Part shown: positions 1-12,300 of the stretch, in pieces
How the letters are laid out: each line of letters opens with the position of its first letter
How positions within the stretch are numbered: the first letter of the stretch is position 1
Source of the DNA: Cunninghamia lanceolata
Lineage: Eukaryota; Streptophyta; Pinopsida; Cupressales; Cupressaceae
NCBI GenBank assembly: GCA_027924645.1
Contig: BSBN01000293.1
Span: 5,294,501 to 5,358,500 of the forward strand
Reading direction: 5' to 3'
DNA length: 64,000 nt
The notes under the pieces: model-generated
Told to the model about the DNA's origin: nothing
Seen by the model: the letters and a program-made list of their open reading frames with translations, nothing else
The model's database searches: none
Translations under genes and position numbers: made by a program

Positions 1-2308
1 CTAATTCCAAACCTTGACCTAATTCGGTTACAATGAAATGCCCCATGAGTTGTCAGAGATATCTATGTCAAAAGGAATGTCAGCTTGCAAGAATTCATTG
101 CAAAAAATATCTGAAGACCTAGGCAGATGAAAGATATTTTTCTTTCAATGCAAACAACTGATTTGTCACCTGCAACCATAAATGTAGTAAGTATCTATTA
201 AGGGGTAGTTGAGAAGATCGAATCATGTTGATGGCAGATGGGACAAAACCCCCAAGCAAAGCCTTTACAACACTTTAACCTCTAAACCCTTTGATCTTGT
301 GCCTTATCAGGTCTAAAACCTTTGAATAGCCAGGCTCTGTTTTCCCTGTTAGCCAAGTCTGCATTTTACCACCTTTAGGATGCCTGGTAATCTCTTTAAA
401 TTCTGGCCATTGATGAGATTTGCTTTAAGAGATCAATGGTTGCCAAGGTTTATTTTTGATTCTTCGCTGAGGAGGAGCATTGATTCACCATGCGTCATCT
501 TATTGCAGTCGCGTAGAAGGAAGTGGGTCACCATCTTTTAGCTCTACACAAGCATGCTAAGCCTCCACGTGGACCCCCTTTATACATGCCTTCATTACTC
601 TCTCAAGAGGAGGCCGCATGTCACCATTTCACAACATCACGATGGATCTTTACCTCTGACAAGATTCCCTTGTGCACCTATGATATTGTTGATCTTCAGT
701 ATATGCGGCCCCACCACCTCATTTGATTCTTTAACACCTAGCAGCCTACTATTCATTCAAAGGAATAATTGATGTTATGGTTGTAAGCTGCGATGTCTTC
801 AAAGGTTATCATCATTTCGCAGCCACGTAGGAGGATGATGACGTAATCTTCAAAGCTCTGCGATGCTGCAAAATGCTACCATATAGCATTTTCTAACCCT
901 TGAGAAGACTTAGGATATAAAACTTAAGGTTCTTATTGGCTACAAAGGGTAAAGCTAGTACTTAGGGCCAATCACCTCATGATCTTAAAGGCTTCAAGTT
1001 GTAACTTAAATGATCGGGGACCTACCACAAGCGGTCAACAGAAGATTAAAAGATAAAGTGAGGGGCACACTATGAGATTAAAAATCTTAGGGTTTAAGGG
1101 TTTATGGGAATAAAGACCTACAGACTTTAAAACTAAAACTCTAAGACCCTAAACACATGGGAATTTGAAGGCTTCTAGATCTGCAGAACCAGGCTTTAGA
1201 TGGATTCAACGAGAATTTTAAGAGTGGAACATTTGACTCTGAACAAAGGAAAAAGGTCAATAGGAACCATCCACTAAAAACATATGTAGCATCACTTTGG
1301 GGCTCATTTACCCAAAAAATTAAATTATTTAAAAAACTTGATGCTCTAACAACTCCTACACATGCAAATAATCATTTTAAAAGAATCTAAAAATACCCTT
1401 TTGTAGATCAATAAATCTACTTTGTAAAAATATAATTTTATAAACATTTCTAAACATTTCAATTAGTGTTTATATTTTATTTCTACTAAAAGTAGGTCAT
1501 CAGCACCAAAATATGGTGTCGATTGTCCTCTCAGAAGAAAATAGTAAAGTTTATCAAAAAAAAATTTAAAAAAAATGATGCACTAGAGGACTAATTCCTT
1601 GTCAATATGACATAATTTTTTTCCTATTTTGGATAAATAATGAAGACAAAAGTTGACGTCCCATCGAAACAGTTGTGTTTTCATTACACGTAACTTCCAA
1701 GATTTATTTAAAAATATATATTTATCAAACTAGGGAAGAAAATAATCCATGCACTAAATTTTTGATCTATGAATACACAAAAAATATAAACGAAAATTAA
1801 ATGAAATTTACTATATAAAGTGTGACGTCCCATTCAACCTTATTTTTCATCATTTTATCAACAACTATATTATAGTGTCAATTTTATAAAATACTACATT
1901 TAAATAATTTTTTAATTTTTTTTAAAAATAGAAACATAAAATACACTAAAAAATCTACATTTTATTAGTTTACATCATTTTAAAATTCAGAGCATATACG
2001 TCACTTTGTAGTGATTCAAGTTAAAAAGTTAGATTAGTGTTGGTTGTTTTGTTTATAAAAGTGTGACATAGGTTTGTGTTTTTACCCATGTAACAATCTT
2101 CAATTCTTCATATATATCCTTCGCAAGCCTTTTAAACAACATATTTGTCGCCCTTAATGTAACGTGTGTCATGAAATTTGTAACCAGCCTTACTTGTCGG
2201 CTTTCAAATCATTAGCGATAAAGTAGGAATGAAATTCCATTATGCAGTTCATACCAAGTGATCTACTGTACCTACTTTCCTTCCTCTAAAGATTTCTTGT
2301 TGGTGCAT
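1..2308. other. Intergenic AT-rich DNA, no gene recognised
   Basis: Only short frames of about 70 codons occur here, and they lack homology or codon structure I can recognise. The sequence is AT-rich with A/T homopolymers around 1550-1580 and 1900-1930. The last five bases (2304-2308, tgcat) form one copy of the target-site duplication of the retrotransposon that follows. Confidence 0.6.
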
Positions 2309-3152
2309 TGGTGCAGTCATGGTAGGAGGGTTCACAGAATGAACTATCCAGACTGTGCAGCAAGAGTAAACACAATAGAAACAACTCAAAGATATGAAAC
2401 AAATTCAGATTTAGTCATTTAGTATATCATATAATTCAAATACAATCCGGTCGGCATCATGCGAGCTTACAATTAAGGCTCATAGGCTTGATTTTAGAAT
2501 ATCTGAATATGCACAAGATATAGCTTTGAAGCTCATTCGCTCAAACTTAAAACTATCAACTATCACTATGTAAATCACTGCTTTCCTAGGGATCTATTAC
2601 ATCAATATATATCATTTTTGGTACAAAAGATTCCCCCGCATTAGCCAAGGGAGATCACAAACTCTAATGAAGAAGTGTAATGTGTGCACACGGGTAGGTT
2701 GGACCTAATCATGAAGAATTCCTCCGCAAATGAATGGAATGATGTGAGGATCTTGGGGAAGGTCGGCCACGAACCAAAAATCATTAAATGATGTGCAATT
2801 AAGCTCCACAAGTCAAGGAATGCTCCGCAAGTCTTCTCCTTTAGTGTTGATTGTCTTAGACTGTCAGGACGCTCTGCTTTGAGAAAATAGTCAATCTTCT
2901 GATAGCGATAACTTTCTGGTACTTAATCCAAATGCTTTGAATTCTAGATATGATGTAGATGAATGAATCAAGATGCTAAGTCCAGCTCCGCAAGATCTGA
3001 AATGCAACTGTGGTAGAATGCAAACCAAAATATAGAAACTACTTCTAATTGAATTGCCTAAACTAAACTAGAAAATGAAAAGAAACAAACTAAAATGCAA
3101 ATATTTTTGGTTGATGCAAGATTGCTCTTGAACCAGGGATGCTCCTACATTA
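2309..3152 (-). repeat. Element A 3' LTR
   Basis: This copy of about 844 bp aligns along its length with 10597-11456. Shared landmarks include tggtgcagtcatggtagg at the left edge and gaaccagggatgctcct near the right edge. Its right boundary (ctcctacatta) matches ctcctgtatca in the partner. Substitutions and small indels are scattered throughout, so the insertion is not recent. Confidence 0.88.
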
Positions 3153-3289
3153 GACATCTGGGGTTATTGAAAAAGTGAGTCACTCACTTTGTTGGGGCTA
3201 GAGGAAAACCAAGACAGTCTACCTCAGTCTGAGAAATCCAAGATAAATCTTCTTCCAATCTGCCTTTCCACTTCACAAGATATTCTCTA

Positions 3290-4291
3290 TATTGTCTTCC
3301 TCTGGTGTTACATCCAACTCTGTTGTCCAAAATGTCTTCAATCTGCTCCATTGCTTGTTGCGGTAACTACTTCTTCAAGGCCTCTACCATGCTATCACTA
3401 AATTATGTTTCATGATACTAGTATAGGTCTAGAATGTTGAAAATAGGTGATATGCCCAATGTCTATGGTAGCTCCACTTCATATGCATTTCCTAAACCAA
3501 ATTTTCTGAGTATCCTACAAGGTCCAAACTTCTTCATCTTCAACTTGTTATATGTTCCAACTGGAAATCTTTATTTTCTCAAGTATACCATCACTTCATC
3601 TCCAACTACAAATTCTTTGTGTCTTCTCTTCTCATCTGCTTGCTCCTTATACTTGTTGTTTATATCCTCCAAATGCTTCTGCACCCAATTATGCACTATC
3701 TTCATATGTTCTACAAATTCCTTTGCTTCTGTACTTCTCTTTTCTGTCATATTGATATCTCTCAATTCTGTAACTCCTCTAAGGCTTACTCTGGTAACAA
3801 TCTCAAAAGGTGTTCTTCCGGTACTCCTATTTACTGAATTATTGTATGCAAACTCTGTTTGTGAAAGAATCAAATCCCAATTCCCTGTCTTCTCTCTAAC
3901 GAAACATCTCAACAAGTTTCCCAAACTCCTATTCACTACCTCTGTCTTTCCATCAGTCTGTGGATGAAAAGATGAATTGAACTTCAAATCAGTCTTCATC
4001 TTCTTCCAAAGTGTCTTCCAAAAATAGCCAAAAAATCTGTTCTCTATCTGAAATTATGCTCTTAGGTAATCCATGCAATTTCACAATCTCCTTTAAAAAT
4101 AGGGCTACTACATGCATTGCATCAGTTTTCTTCTTACAAGGTATGAAATGTGTCATCTTTGAAAATCTATCTACCACTACAAATATTGAATCATGTCCTC
4201 TCTGTGTTTTAGGCAATCCCATCACAAAATCTATGCTTATGTCTTCCCAAGGTCTCTCCAGTACTATCAAAGGTTTGTACAATCCAGTATT
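3290..4291 (-). pseudogene. Element A integrase core and tail
   Basis: Minus-strand frames 4282-3989 and 3999-3571 together cover the integrase catalytic core. The first shows the family signatures [24 protein letters not shown] and ISDRE; the second shows HPQTDGKTEVVNR, which keeps the catalytic Glu. The first two catalytic Asp residues lie in SIDF and ISDR. A frameshift near 3990-4020 separates the halves, inside the usual FW segment after the second Asp. The tail continues to about 3290 with EYLVKWKG, a chromodomain-like motif. Integrase would join element DNA to the host chromosome, but this copy is broken. Confidence 0.85.
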
Positions 4292-5884
4292 CTAACTACC
4301 CCCTTTTTCAACTTGACAAACTCTACAACTCTGCACAAACTTCCTATCATCCTTGTGTATTTGAGGTGAAAAGTAATTTTCACTCACCAAAGCCACTGTC
4401 TTGTCAATGCCAAAATGTCCTGCCAATCCTCCACTGTGTTTCTCCTTGATCAAATTATCTCTCATTAAACTTCTATGTATGCATAGCTGATTTCCTTCGA
4501 ACAACATATCTTCTTGAATGAAATAGTCCAACCATTTACTCCTATCTATCACAACAGGTTCCTTACATGCTTTCCAAGGTTCTGCAAAATCAATGTCTCC
4601 CTCATACATGTTCTTCACTTCATCAAATCCCAACACTTCAACTCTCATTTCTATCAGCAAGTTTCTCCTTCTACTCAATGCATCTGCAACTTTGTTTGAT
4701 TTACCACTCCTATGCTTCAATACAAAAGTATAACTTTGCATGAACTCTACCCATCTCATATGTCTCTGATTCAACTTTCCTTGACTATTCAAATATTGCA
4801 AAGCTTGATGATCTGTATACAATACAAATTCCTTAGGCAACAAATAATGTCTCCACTTCTTCAAGGCTTGAATTATAACATAGAACTCTTGACAATAAAC
4901 TGAATATCTTCTCCTTACATCATTCAACTTCTCACTGAAATATGCTACAGGTCTTCCTTCTTGACTTAACACTGCTCCTATTATGTTTCCACTTGCATCA
5001 CAATCTACTTGAAATACCTTATTAAAATCTGGTAATGCTAAAACAGGTTGCTCTGTCACCTTCTGCTTCAACAACTCAAAACTTTTATCTGCTCCTAATG
5101 TCCACTTAAAGTCTTTTTTGTCACCTCTCATTGTCTCTGTCATAGGGTTACATACTGAATTAAATTTTTTAATGAACTTCCAGTAGAAACTAGCCAATCC
5201 AAGAAAGGATCTGACTTCTCCAATGTTCTCTGGTGTAGGCCATTCAACAATTGCTCTTACTTTCTCAAGGTCCATCTTCAATCCTTCCGTAGAAATCACA
5301 AATCCCAAATATACCAATTCTTCCTTCATGAAACTACACTTCTTGATGTTTATCAGCAATTTCTCTTCTCTCAATATCTACAAAACTTGTCTAAGGTGCT
5401 ACAAATGTTCCTCTTTTGTCTTACATTCATACAATCCTTCATTTGTCTTAAAAGTAGTTTTCCATTCATCTCCTTCTCTGATTCTGATCTAATGGTATCC
5501 ACTCTTCAAATCTATCTTTGTAAAATATTTTTCTCCACTCAAACAATCCATGATATCATCCATCCTAGGTAAAGGAAATCTATACTTAACTTTGATCTTG
5601 TTTACTACTCTAGAGTCAGTACACATTCTCCATTCTCCATCCTTCTTAGGTGTTAATAATGTAGGTACTGCACAAGGACTCAAACTTTCTCTGATCAAAC
5701 CTTTCCTCAACAACTCTTGTATTTGTCTATTCAATTCTTCATTCTTTGTCGGTGTCATTCTATGTGCTGCTTTGTTAGGCAAACTAGCTCCCGGTATAAG
5801 ATCCATGTGATGACTGATACTTCTTATAGGTGGTAATCCTTCAGGTACATTGTTTGATATGATATCTTCATACTCTTTTAGCAA
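4292..5884 (-). pseudogene. Element A reverse transcriptase, RNase H and integrase zinc domain
   Basis: Frame 5884-5489 holds the N-terminal part of reverse transcriptase, with PTLLTPKKDGEWRMC and FTKIDLKSGYH. Frame 5374-4292 resumes in the thumb (VYLGFVIS, VRSFLGLASFYWKFI), continues through RNase H (VDCDASGN, YTDHQALQYL, VADALSRR) and ends in the HHCC zinc domain (GHFGIDK, CRVCQ). Between them GLYEC runs straight into KTKEEHL near 5418-5425. The segment that normally holds MPFGLTNAP and the YxDD catalytic motif is therefore missing. In-frame stops also follow KSGYH and EEHL. No active polymerase can be made from this copy. Confidence 0.88.
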
Positions 5885-6628
5885 CTCTATTATCTCCTCC
5901 AGTTATGGTTCTTTAGTCTCCTTCTTCAATGTTTCAGGCTTCTTAGGAATCAAAGCATAACACATATTCTCATGTCTCAAACCATCCAAAAATTTTCTTC
6001 CATCTACCAAACAGATTCTAGCATTCCCACATTCACTCTTAAGATCATCTTCCAAAGGAATCAAGGTAATTCTCTTCCCATTTGATGTTATAGTGTATGT
6101 ATTCTTTCTCCCATCATGCATAGCTTTTCTATCATACTGCCAAGGTCTACCCAACAAGATATGACATACATCCACAAACATAATATCACACAACACTTCA
6201 TCATGATAAGATCCAATATGAAATTTCACCAAACATTGTTCACTCACCAATACCTTATGATCATCCTGAATCCATGCTATCTGATAGGGCTTAGGGTGTT
6301 TTAGTCTTTCTAACTTTAGCTTAGTCACCATCTCCTCTGAAACTAGATTATCTGAACTATCACTATCAATTACAATTTTACAACATTTACCTCTTGATTT
6401 GCATCTAGTTTTGAAAAAACACTTCCTCTACGGTGGTTCTTTATTTGTCTCTACTTCAAGTAGTGCTCTCCTCATCACAAGTGATTCTCCTTTCTCTAGT
6501 TTACCAACAGAACTAGGTGATCCAATAGGTTCTTCTTCAACATAAGCTGCTCTTCCACTGTTCTCTATTCTTTTGCTTGTACTCCCCTAATTACACTCAA
6601 ATGCTCTATGTCCTTCACCCCCACACTT
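5885..6628 (-). pseudogene. Element A protease and the downstream half of the gag zinc knuckle
   Basis: The minus strand reads KCGGEGHRAFEC at about 6590-6628, most of a CCHC zinc knuckle, then a spacer, then a retropepsin-like domain in frame 6331-5903. IVIDSDSSDN stands where an Asp-Ser/Thr-Gly active site is expected, and ILLGRPWQYDR matches the flap-distal motif of plant Ty3/gypsy proteases. The active-site glycine is not evident. Stops interrupt the spacer. The first zinc-knuckle cysteine is separated from the rest by the solo LTR inserted at 6634. Confidence 0.75.
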
Positions 6629-6633
6629 GAAAC

Positions 6634-9374
6634 TAATGAAAGTAGATTGTCATTGATGTCAAAATGGTGTTCTCAGTTTGTTTGATGTCATCAAGATATG
6701 TGTTGTCAGATATGCAAATAAGGTTAGAAATGAGATGCTTCTATTTGATCAGGATATCTTCAAGTTTGTCTTAGGATGGATTCTCATGTTCTTGGTGTTT
6801 GGTGTTCATATTGGTCCTTGGAGTTATCAGTTTTGGTTTATGATGTTAACCATTGATCATATTTATGATGTTAACCATTGATGATAATCTTCTTTCATGA
6901 TCACAAGACTTGTTTGATCAGGTTGATCACATCAATTGTTGATCACATAATATATTGATGCTAACTTGTTTGTATTGGACTTATATTCTTGATCTTCACA
7001 GGTTTGGCCTTCATAATGTTTTCAGTGTTGATAGTATGGTGTTCTCCATGTGGGAGTTACTATCATATGGCATTGGTATGCTATATATGATGCTCTCATC
7101 TCTGTGACATAGGACATTAATGTTACTTTTGATATACAGTTATAGTTGATTGACATTGCAGTTGATATTTGATATACAGTGGCATGGTCTTCATAATGAC
7201 AGTGGTTTGGTGGTATGGTCTTTATTTACATTTGATCTTCATTTGTTGATGTTGATAGTTGTGACATATGCAAAGGTATACAGTGGCTTTCAAGTCTTTT
7301 ACAAGTCATGTCTTCATGTCTTCCTATCTTCATATTTTAATATATTAAATATTTGAAGAGGACCTTGTCCAAGACTTAAAAAAAATGCATCAAATATTAA
7401 TATATTCAATGATCCCTATGGGAGCTCTATGCATATTTAAAGGAGAGCTTGACTTATATTATTTATGAAGTGAAGAGCATATTTTAAGGGGAGCACAACA
7501 TAAGTCTTAATGTTTTTTTTAAATATTAGAAACTTTATTGATCCCCTTTATGTCATAGCTTTATGACATTGAAGAAAGTGAAGTTTAATCATTTATAAAA
7601 GATTATGTGCTTTGAATATTCGAAGGGGAGAAATATATTTAAAAAGCATCCAATGCTTTATGGAGACTATGAGTTATTCATAAAAACGCATGGAATATAT
7701 TTTAGTGTGAATATGAAATAGGCCTCCATGAAATTTGGAGGTGCTTTTAAAAGAGTGGGAAAAAGCATTTATATATGCTTTATTTTATTTTAAAATAACT
7801 TTTCATCTCCTATTTATTTGCCTTTTAAAAGGCATCTTCTATGAGATTTTTAAGGAGAGTTTTTTAAGGAAAAATAAAGGCTATTTTCTTGCCTTCTAAA
7901 TAGGAGGAATCTTTGAAGTTTTAATAGCTTCTTTTTAAAGAAGATTCATTTCTAAGTTTAATATTTCTTCAAAAGCAAAAAGGTAAAGTCTTCTTGTTTT
8001 TTTCTAAAAGGAAAGAAGTGGAAGTTTTTAAAAGTTTTTTTTCATATCCCAATATGATTTTTTTTAAGAAGAGGGTTTGAGATATTGAAGAAAATTTTCA
8101 AGGCAGATTGAGAGATGTTATTTGAAGGCTTCTTACAGATGAGAAGTTTAAAAGATTTTTTTCGAAAATATTTATCTTGCAGATTGAAGAATTTGAAAGA
8201 GATATATTTTTTTATTTATACAGGGAATATGAATGGTTTTTGAAGATTGAAAAAAATGGAAGATATTTTTTTGGGGAAAATTAAGAGAACAAATTGTGCA
8301 AATGTTTTTTTTTTTTTTGCAGATTGAAATTCTTGGAAGGGTCTTTGAAGTGCATAGAGGAATATGAAGAGTTTTTGTTGGAATTAATTAAATTTTTTTG
8401 TGGAGATATATTTTTTATGCATGGATAATAATGAAGACATACATGCTCAGATTGAAAAGGTTGAGAAAGGAATATGGAAGGTTATGTTGTTTTGTAGATG
8501 AATTGATTTGTGAAGGCACTTCATTTTTGTTAAAAAGACAGTTTGAAGCAATCCATTGATGATTTTATTTAGTGATATATGATGAATATCATTCATTATT
8601 TTTATTGAGAAAATGAAAGGAAGATGGATCAAGAAAATGAATAGTTATGCAAAACAAAGGATTTTAATCTTATTTTTTGCATATTCCTTATTTATGAAGA
8701 TATAGATGCAGAGTTCAATATGAGGATTGAGAAGAATATGAAAGGACATTCTCGTTAGTATATAATGGTATTGGAGATGCATTGCAAAATTGAGAAGTGT
8801 GAACCAACATGTAGAGATTTAACATGAATCATAATTTGAGAGATATATGAGATTATATTTTTTGAATCAAACAAGGATGAATATATTATGTAGATTGAGT
8901 TGCAATCATTTCTTGCACATATTTTACAGTATGTTTTGATGATGGTGTTTGTTATGCCAGTGAGGCTTGTGGTCAGTGAGACCTTCCTATGCTAGTGAGG
9001 CAATATTAAGTCAGTGAGACATGTTATATAAGTCAGTGAGACTTTTCTATATGCCAGTGAGGCAATCACAAGTCAGTGAGACTTTGTAAAGTTGAAGATT
9101 TTATACTTAAGCCAGTGAGGCATTTTGAGTGGTTTTTCTACCCCGGGAGGGTTTTCCACTCTGTAATTTTCTTGTGTCATAATCTCATGTCTTAATGTCT
9201 TCCATAGCTTCATTTACCATATGTGATTTATGTGATTGATCATTTATTAATTAATTGTTCAAGTAATTAGTTCAAATTGATAAACATCATTGTCAACTTT
9301 GAAAAGTTGTAAAACTTGTGTTTTTTACACAACACTGATTCACCCCCCCTCTTAGTGTTTCCTGGACTCCAACA
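6634..9374 (+). mobile_element. Solo LTR of a Copia-type retrotransposon inserted in element A
   Basis: The 2,741-bp block is flanked by an exact 5-bp duplication, gaaac, at 6629-6633 and 9375-9379. It ends in ctggactccaaca, preceded by a C-rich stretch (gattcacccccc) and a ccccgggagggttttccact block, as seen near the end of many plant Copia LTRs. No coding frame or second LTR is present, so a solo LTR left by LTR-LTR recombination is the simplest reading. The left end begins TA rather than TG, which a single substitution explains. About 2.7 kb is very long for a solo LTR. Confidence 0.75.
8955..9123 (+). repeat. Short degenerate tandem repeats in the solo LTR
   Basis: Alternating versions of gccagtgaggc and agtcagtgagac recur about eight times in 170 bp. 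They lie just upstream of the conserved LTR end. Confidence 0.7.
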
Positions 9375-10164
9375 GAAACAAGTACCTCTGAATATTCTCC
9401 TATTAGGTCCTCTACCTTCTCTTCTATATCCTTCACTCCAGTATGCACTAGGGGGGTTTCCTCTGGTAAAAAATTTTGTCATCTCTCTGGTAATTATTAT
9501 CTCTGTCATCCTTCTTAAATGGGTTGTCAAGCTTGTTCTACTTCGGATGTGATTTGTCTCCTCCGAAAAATATTTTGCCTCTCTGAAATTTATCTCCTCT
9601 ACCTTTCTATCTCTGATCATGTCTCTTATTCAGCTTCTCTTCAACTTTCAGGGCAAACTAGTATGCTTCTTCCAGTGTTGTCATCCTCACCAAACTCAGT
9701 TCCTCTTGAATGTTCAATCTCAGTCCAGTGATGTATCTAGCCACTTTCTCCTTGATTTCTTCACAATGTCCTATCCTTATAACCATCTTATGAAATTCTT
9801 TAGTATACTCCTTCATAGATTTCTCCTTTTGTCTGAGGTTTTGCAATCTCTTCAACAGCTCCAACTCATAGTCAGCAAGTATAAATTGATTCTTCAATTT
9901 TGTCACCATCCTGTCCCATTTTGTAATCTTTTCTTTTCCTCTTCTATTTCTATCCAACTGAACTTCTTTCCACCATATAGCAACATGTCCTTTCAACTTT
10001 GTTTTTGCAAATTTCACCTTCTCCAGATCTTCAACTTCTTCATATTCAAAGTATTCTTCCATGTCATTTATCCATTCAATTAGCTCTTCAGGGTTCAAAT
10101 TGCCAGTGTAATTCAATACATCAACTCTAGGTCTCTTTCCAATCTTTGAAATAGCTCGCAACAT
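9375..10164 (-). pseudogene. Element A gag
   Basis: Minus-strand frame 10164-9658 is a 168-residue run of a plant Ty3/gypsy Gag capsid. It contains ELIEWINDMEEYFEYEEV, KLKGHVAIWWKEVQ and EYTKEFHKM. Homology continues towards 9375 through a basic, glutamine-rich stretch with several stops, up to the insertion point of the solo LTR. A plausible upstream Gag extension reaches about 10250 but crosses a stop. Gag forms the particle that packages element RNA. This copy is non-functional because of the stops and the 2.7-kb insertion in its zinc knuckle. Confidence 0.85.
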
Positions 10165-10580
10165 CTTGACTTGATCTGATTCTTCTTCATCATCACCTCC
10201 TAGGGTTTCGCCAATTTATTCAACAGGTTGAAATTCTTCTTCATTGTCACTTTCAACATTAGGTCTAGGTGTCAATCCTCTTCACCTGTCTTCTTCAACA
10301 ACATCCAATCAAATTCTCATTATTTTCATCATTTCCATCATCTCATCTATCCTACCATCCATTGTTCCAATAGCAAGGATTCTCCTCGACAGTATTATTC
10401 CTAGGATCAAGTGTAAACTACCTCAAGTTCAGCAATCAGGCTACAGGGTGACAACTGCCTCACAATCAACAATTGGTTACGACACAAGTAACCTACCTCA
10501 ATTCAATGATTTGTCCACAACAAGATCTTATGGAATTCCTTCGCCAACTTCACTCAATTTTCTCCCAAATATTTGAACCT

Positions 10581-10594
10581 TCGCTCTGAGACCA
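10581..10594 (-). other. Element A tRNA primer-binding site
   Basis: The minus strand reads TGGTCTCAGAGCGA two bases after the end of the 5' LTR. It differs at one position from the TGGTATCAGAGC start typical of initiator-methionine tRNA primer sites, which fixes element orientation as minus. Confidence 0.75.
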
Positions 10595-10596
10595 CT

Positions 10597-11456
10597 TGGT
10601 GCAATCATGGTAGGAGGGTTCACATAATGAACTGTCTAGACCGTGCAGCAAGAGTAAACACAACAGAAACAACTCAAAGATATGAAACAAATGTAGATTC
10701 AATCATTCAGTATATCGTATAATTCAAATACAATCTAGCTAGCATCATGCAGGCTTACAATTAGGGCTCACAGGCTTGATTTCAAAATATCTGAATATAC
10801 ACAAGATATAGCTTTGAAGCTCCTTCGCTCAAACTTAAAACTATCAACTATCACTATGTAAATCATTACTTTCCTAGGGATCTATTACATCAATATATAT
10901 CATTTCCGGTACAAAAGATTCCTCCGCGTTAGCCAAGGGAGATCACAAACTCTAATGAAGAGCTGTAACGTGTGTACACAAGTAGGTTGGACCTAATCAT
11001 GAAGAATTCCTCCGCAAATGAATGGAATGATGTGTGGATCTCAGGAAAGGTCAGGTATGAACAAAAGATCATTGAATGATGTGCAATTAAGCTCCACAAG
11101 TTGAGGAATGCTCTGCAACTCTTCTCCTTTAGCTGATTGTCTAAGACTATCAGGATGCTCTACTCTGAGAAAGCAGTCGATCTTCTGATAGCGATAACTT
11201 TCTAGTACTTGATCCAAATGCTCTAAATTTTGGATATGATGTAGATGAATGAATCAAGATGTTAAGTCTAGCTTCATAAGATCTAAAATGTAGCTGCGGT
11301 AGAATGCGGACCAAAATACAGAAACTACTTCTGACTGAACTGCCTGAACTGAACTGGAAAATGAAAAGAAATCAACTGAACTACACAAACAAACTGAAAT
11401 GCAAATGTTTTTGGTTGATGCAAGATTACTCTTGAACCAGGGATGCTCCTGTATCA
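10597..11456 (-). repeat. Element A 5' LTR
   Basis: This 860-bp copy pairs with 2309-3152. On the minus strand it starts TGATACAGGAGC and ends TGCACCA, next to the primer-binding site. Any element promoter would lie here. The flanking tgcat at 11457-11461 completes the target-site duplication. Confidence 0.88.
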
Positions 11457-12300
11457 TGCATACTTCCACACACAAAGTGCAACCACTCAAATATATTATG
11501 TCAGCACTGCAAACACTTATCCTTTCATACATTAGCTCTAGACCCTATGTGGTACTGGAGAAGTGAGATATCATCATGTTGTTCATGCCATCAACACTAT
11601 ATGACCTGAAAGGCCTTCTCATACACTCCCCTTTCTCTTTCATGCTCTATCTTGCTAGCGCAAACAATCAAACTTTGATGTCAGTATCCCTTGCATAGTC
11701 TAGTCACACTGCCTCGACTTAGAACTTTGAGAAACATACTTGCGGTACTTTATATCCTTTGAAAACTAAATATGTCATTCTTGTACCTTTGTTTTAGATA
11801 CTCTCCAAACCGCAAAGTTATATATATGCGGTGAAATGCGACAGTTTTGAGTTTCATACCTGATCACCTTACATTGTGATAACTTTGTTTTCAGTCTGAT
11901 GACTCTGGATGTCCTTGCGATATTCCATATGCTTTGAAACTTGGATCATACATACCTTACACCCATATTTAGCTATCCTTCAAACCGCAAGGGCATATCT
12001 TCATCTATAGTAGAATGGCATACAATCTTCTATGCTTCTGCAATGTAGTTCCCTATGCCTTTGATCTTTTTAATGACTTAGACAATTTCCTTCATATCCC
12101 ATACAATTCTTTTCATCAAGTAATACAATATGTAGCAATGCAACAAGCATGAATTTATATTACCAATGCAAGACATTAATCAGAACATTTTGACAACTTT
12201 CACTTGTTCATGAATTTTAGAAGATAAGGTACAACTGTGTACAGATGATACTGATCCAATAACATTTTCATTTCTTTCATCATCATAACTCCTCTGACCA
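11457..12300. other. Unassigned DNA
   Basis: AT-rich sequence with several occurrences of gcggt/ccgca motifs near 11800-11990. No frame or repeat boundary that I can recognise. Confidence 0.5.

Larger units (their letters stand above)
2309..11456 (-). mobile_element. Element A: Ty3/gypsy LTR retrotransposon, complete but inactive
   Basis: Two similar LTRs (2309-3152 and 10597-11456) in the same orientation flank gag, protease, reverse transcriptase, RNase H and integrase remnants, all read on the minus strand in Ty3/gypsy order. The flanks carry a 5-bp duplication, tgcat, at 2304-2308 and 11457-11461. On the minus strand the right-hand LTR runs from TGATACAGG to TGCACCA, and a primer-binding site follows two bases later. 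Removing the solo LTR at 6634-9374 leaves about 6.4 kb, a normal size. Stops, an integrase frameshift and a deletion in reverse transcriptase mean it cannot be autonomous. The integrase tail looks chromodomain-like, suggesting a chromovirus; I do not assign a lineage. Confidence 0.9.

Noticed and set aside
1084..1120. tagggtttaagggtttatggg, resembling plant telomere repeat
   Set aside because: Only isolated ttaggg/taaggg words with no tandem TTTAGGG array; not an interstitial telomere tract.
3434..3967. 177-codon plus-strand open frame
   Set aside because: It is the antisense of the element A integrase, whose motifs are unmistakable on the minus strand.
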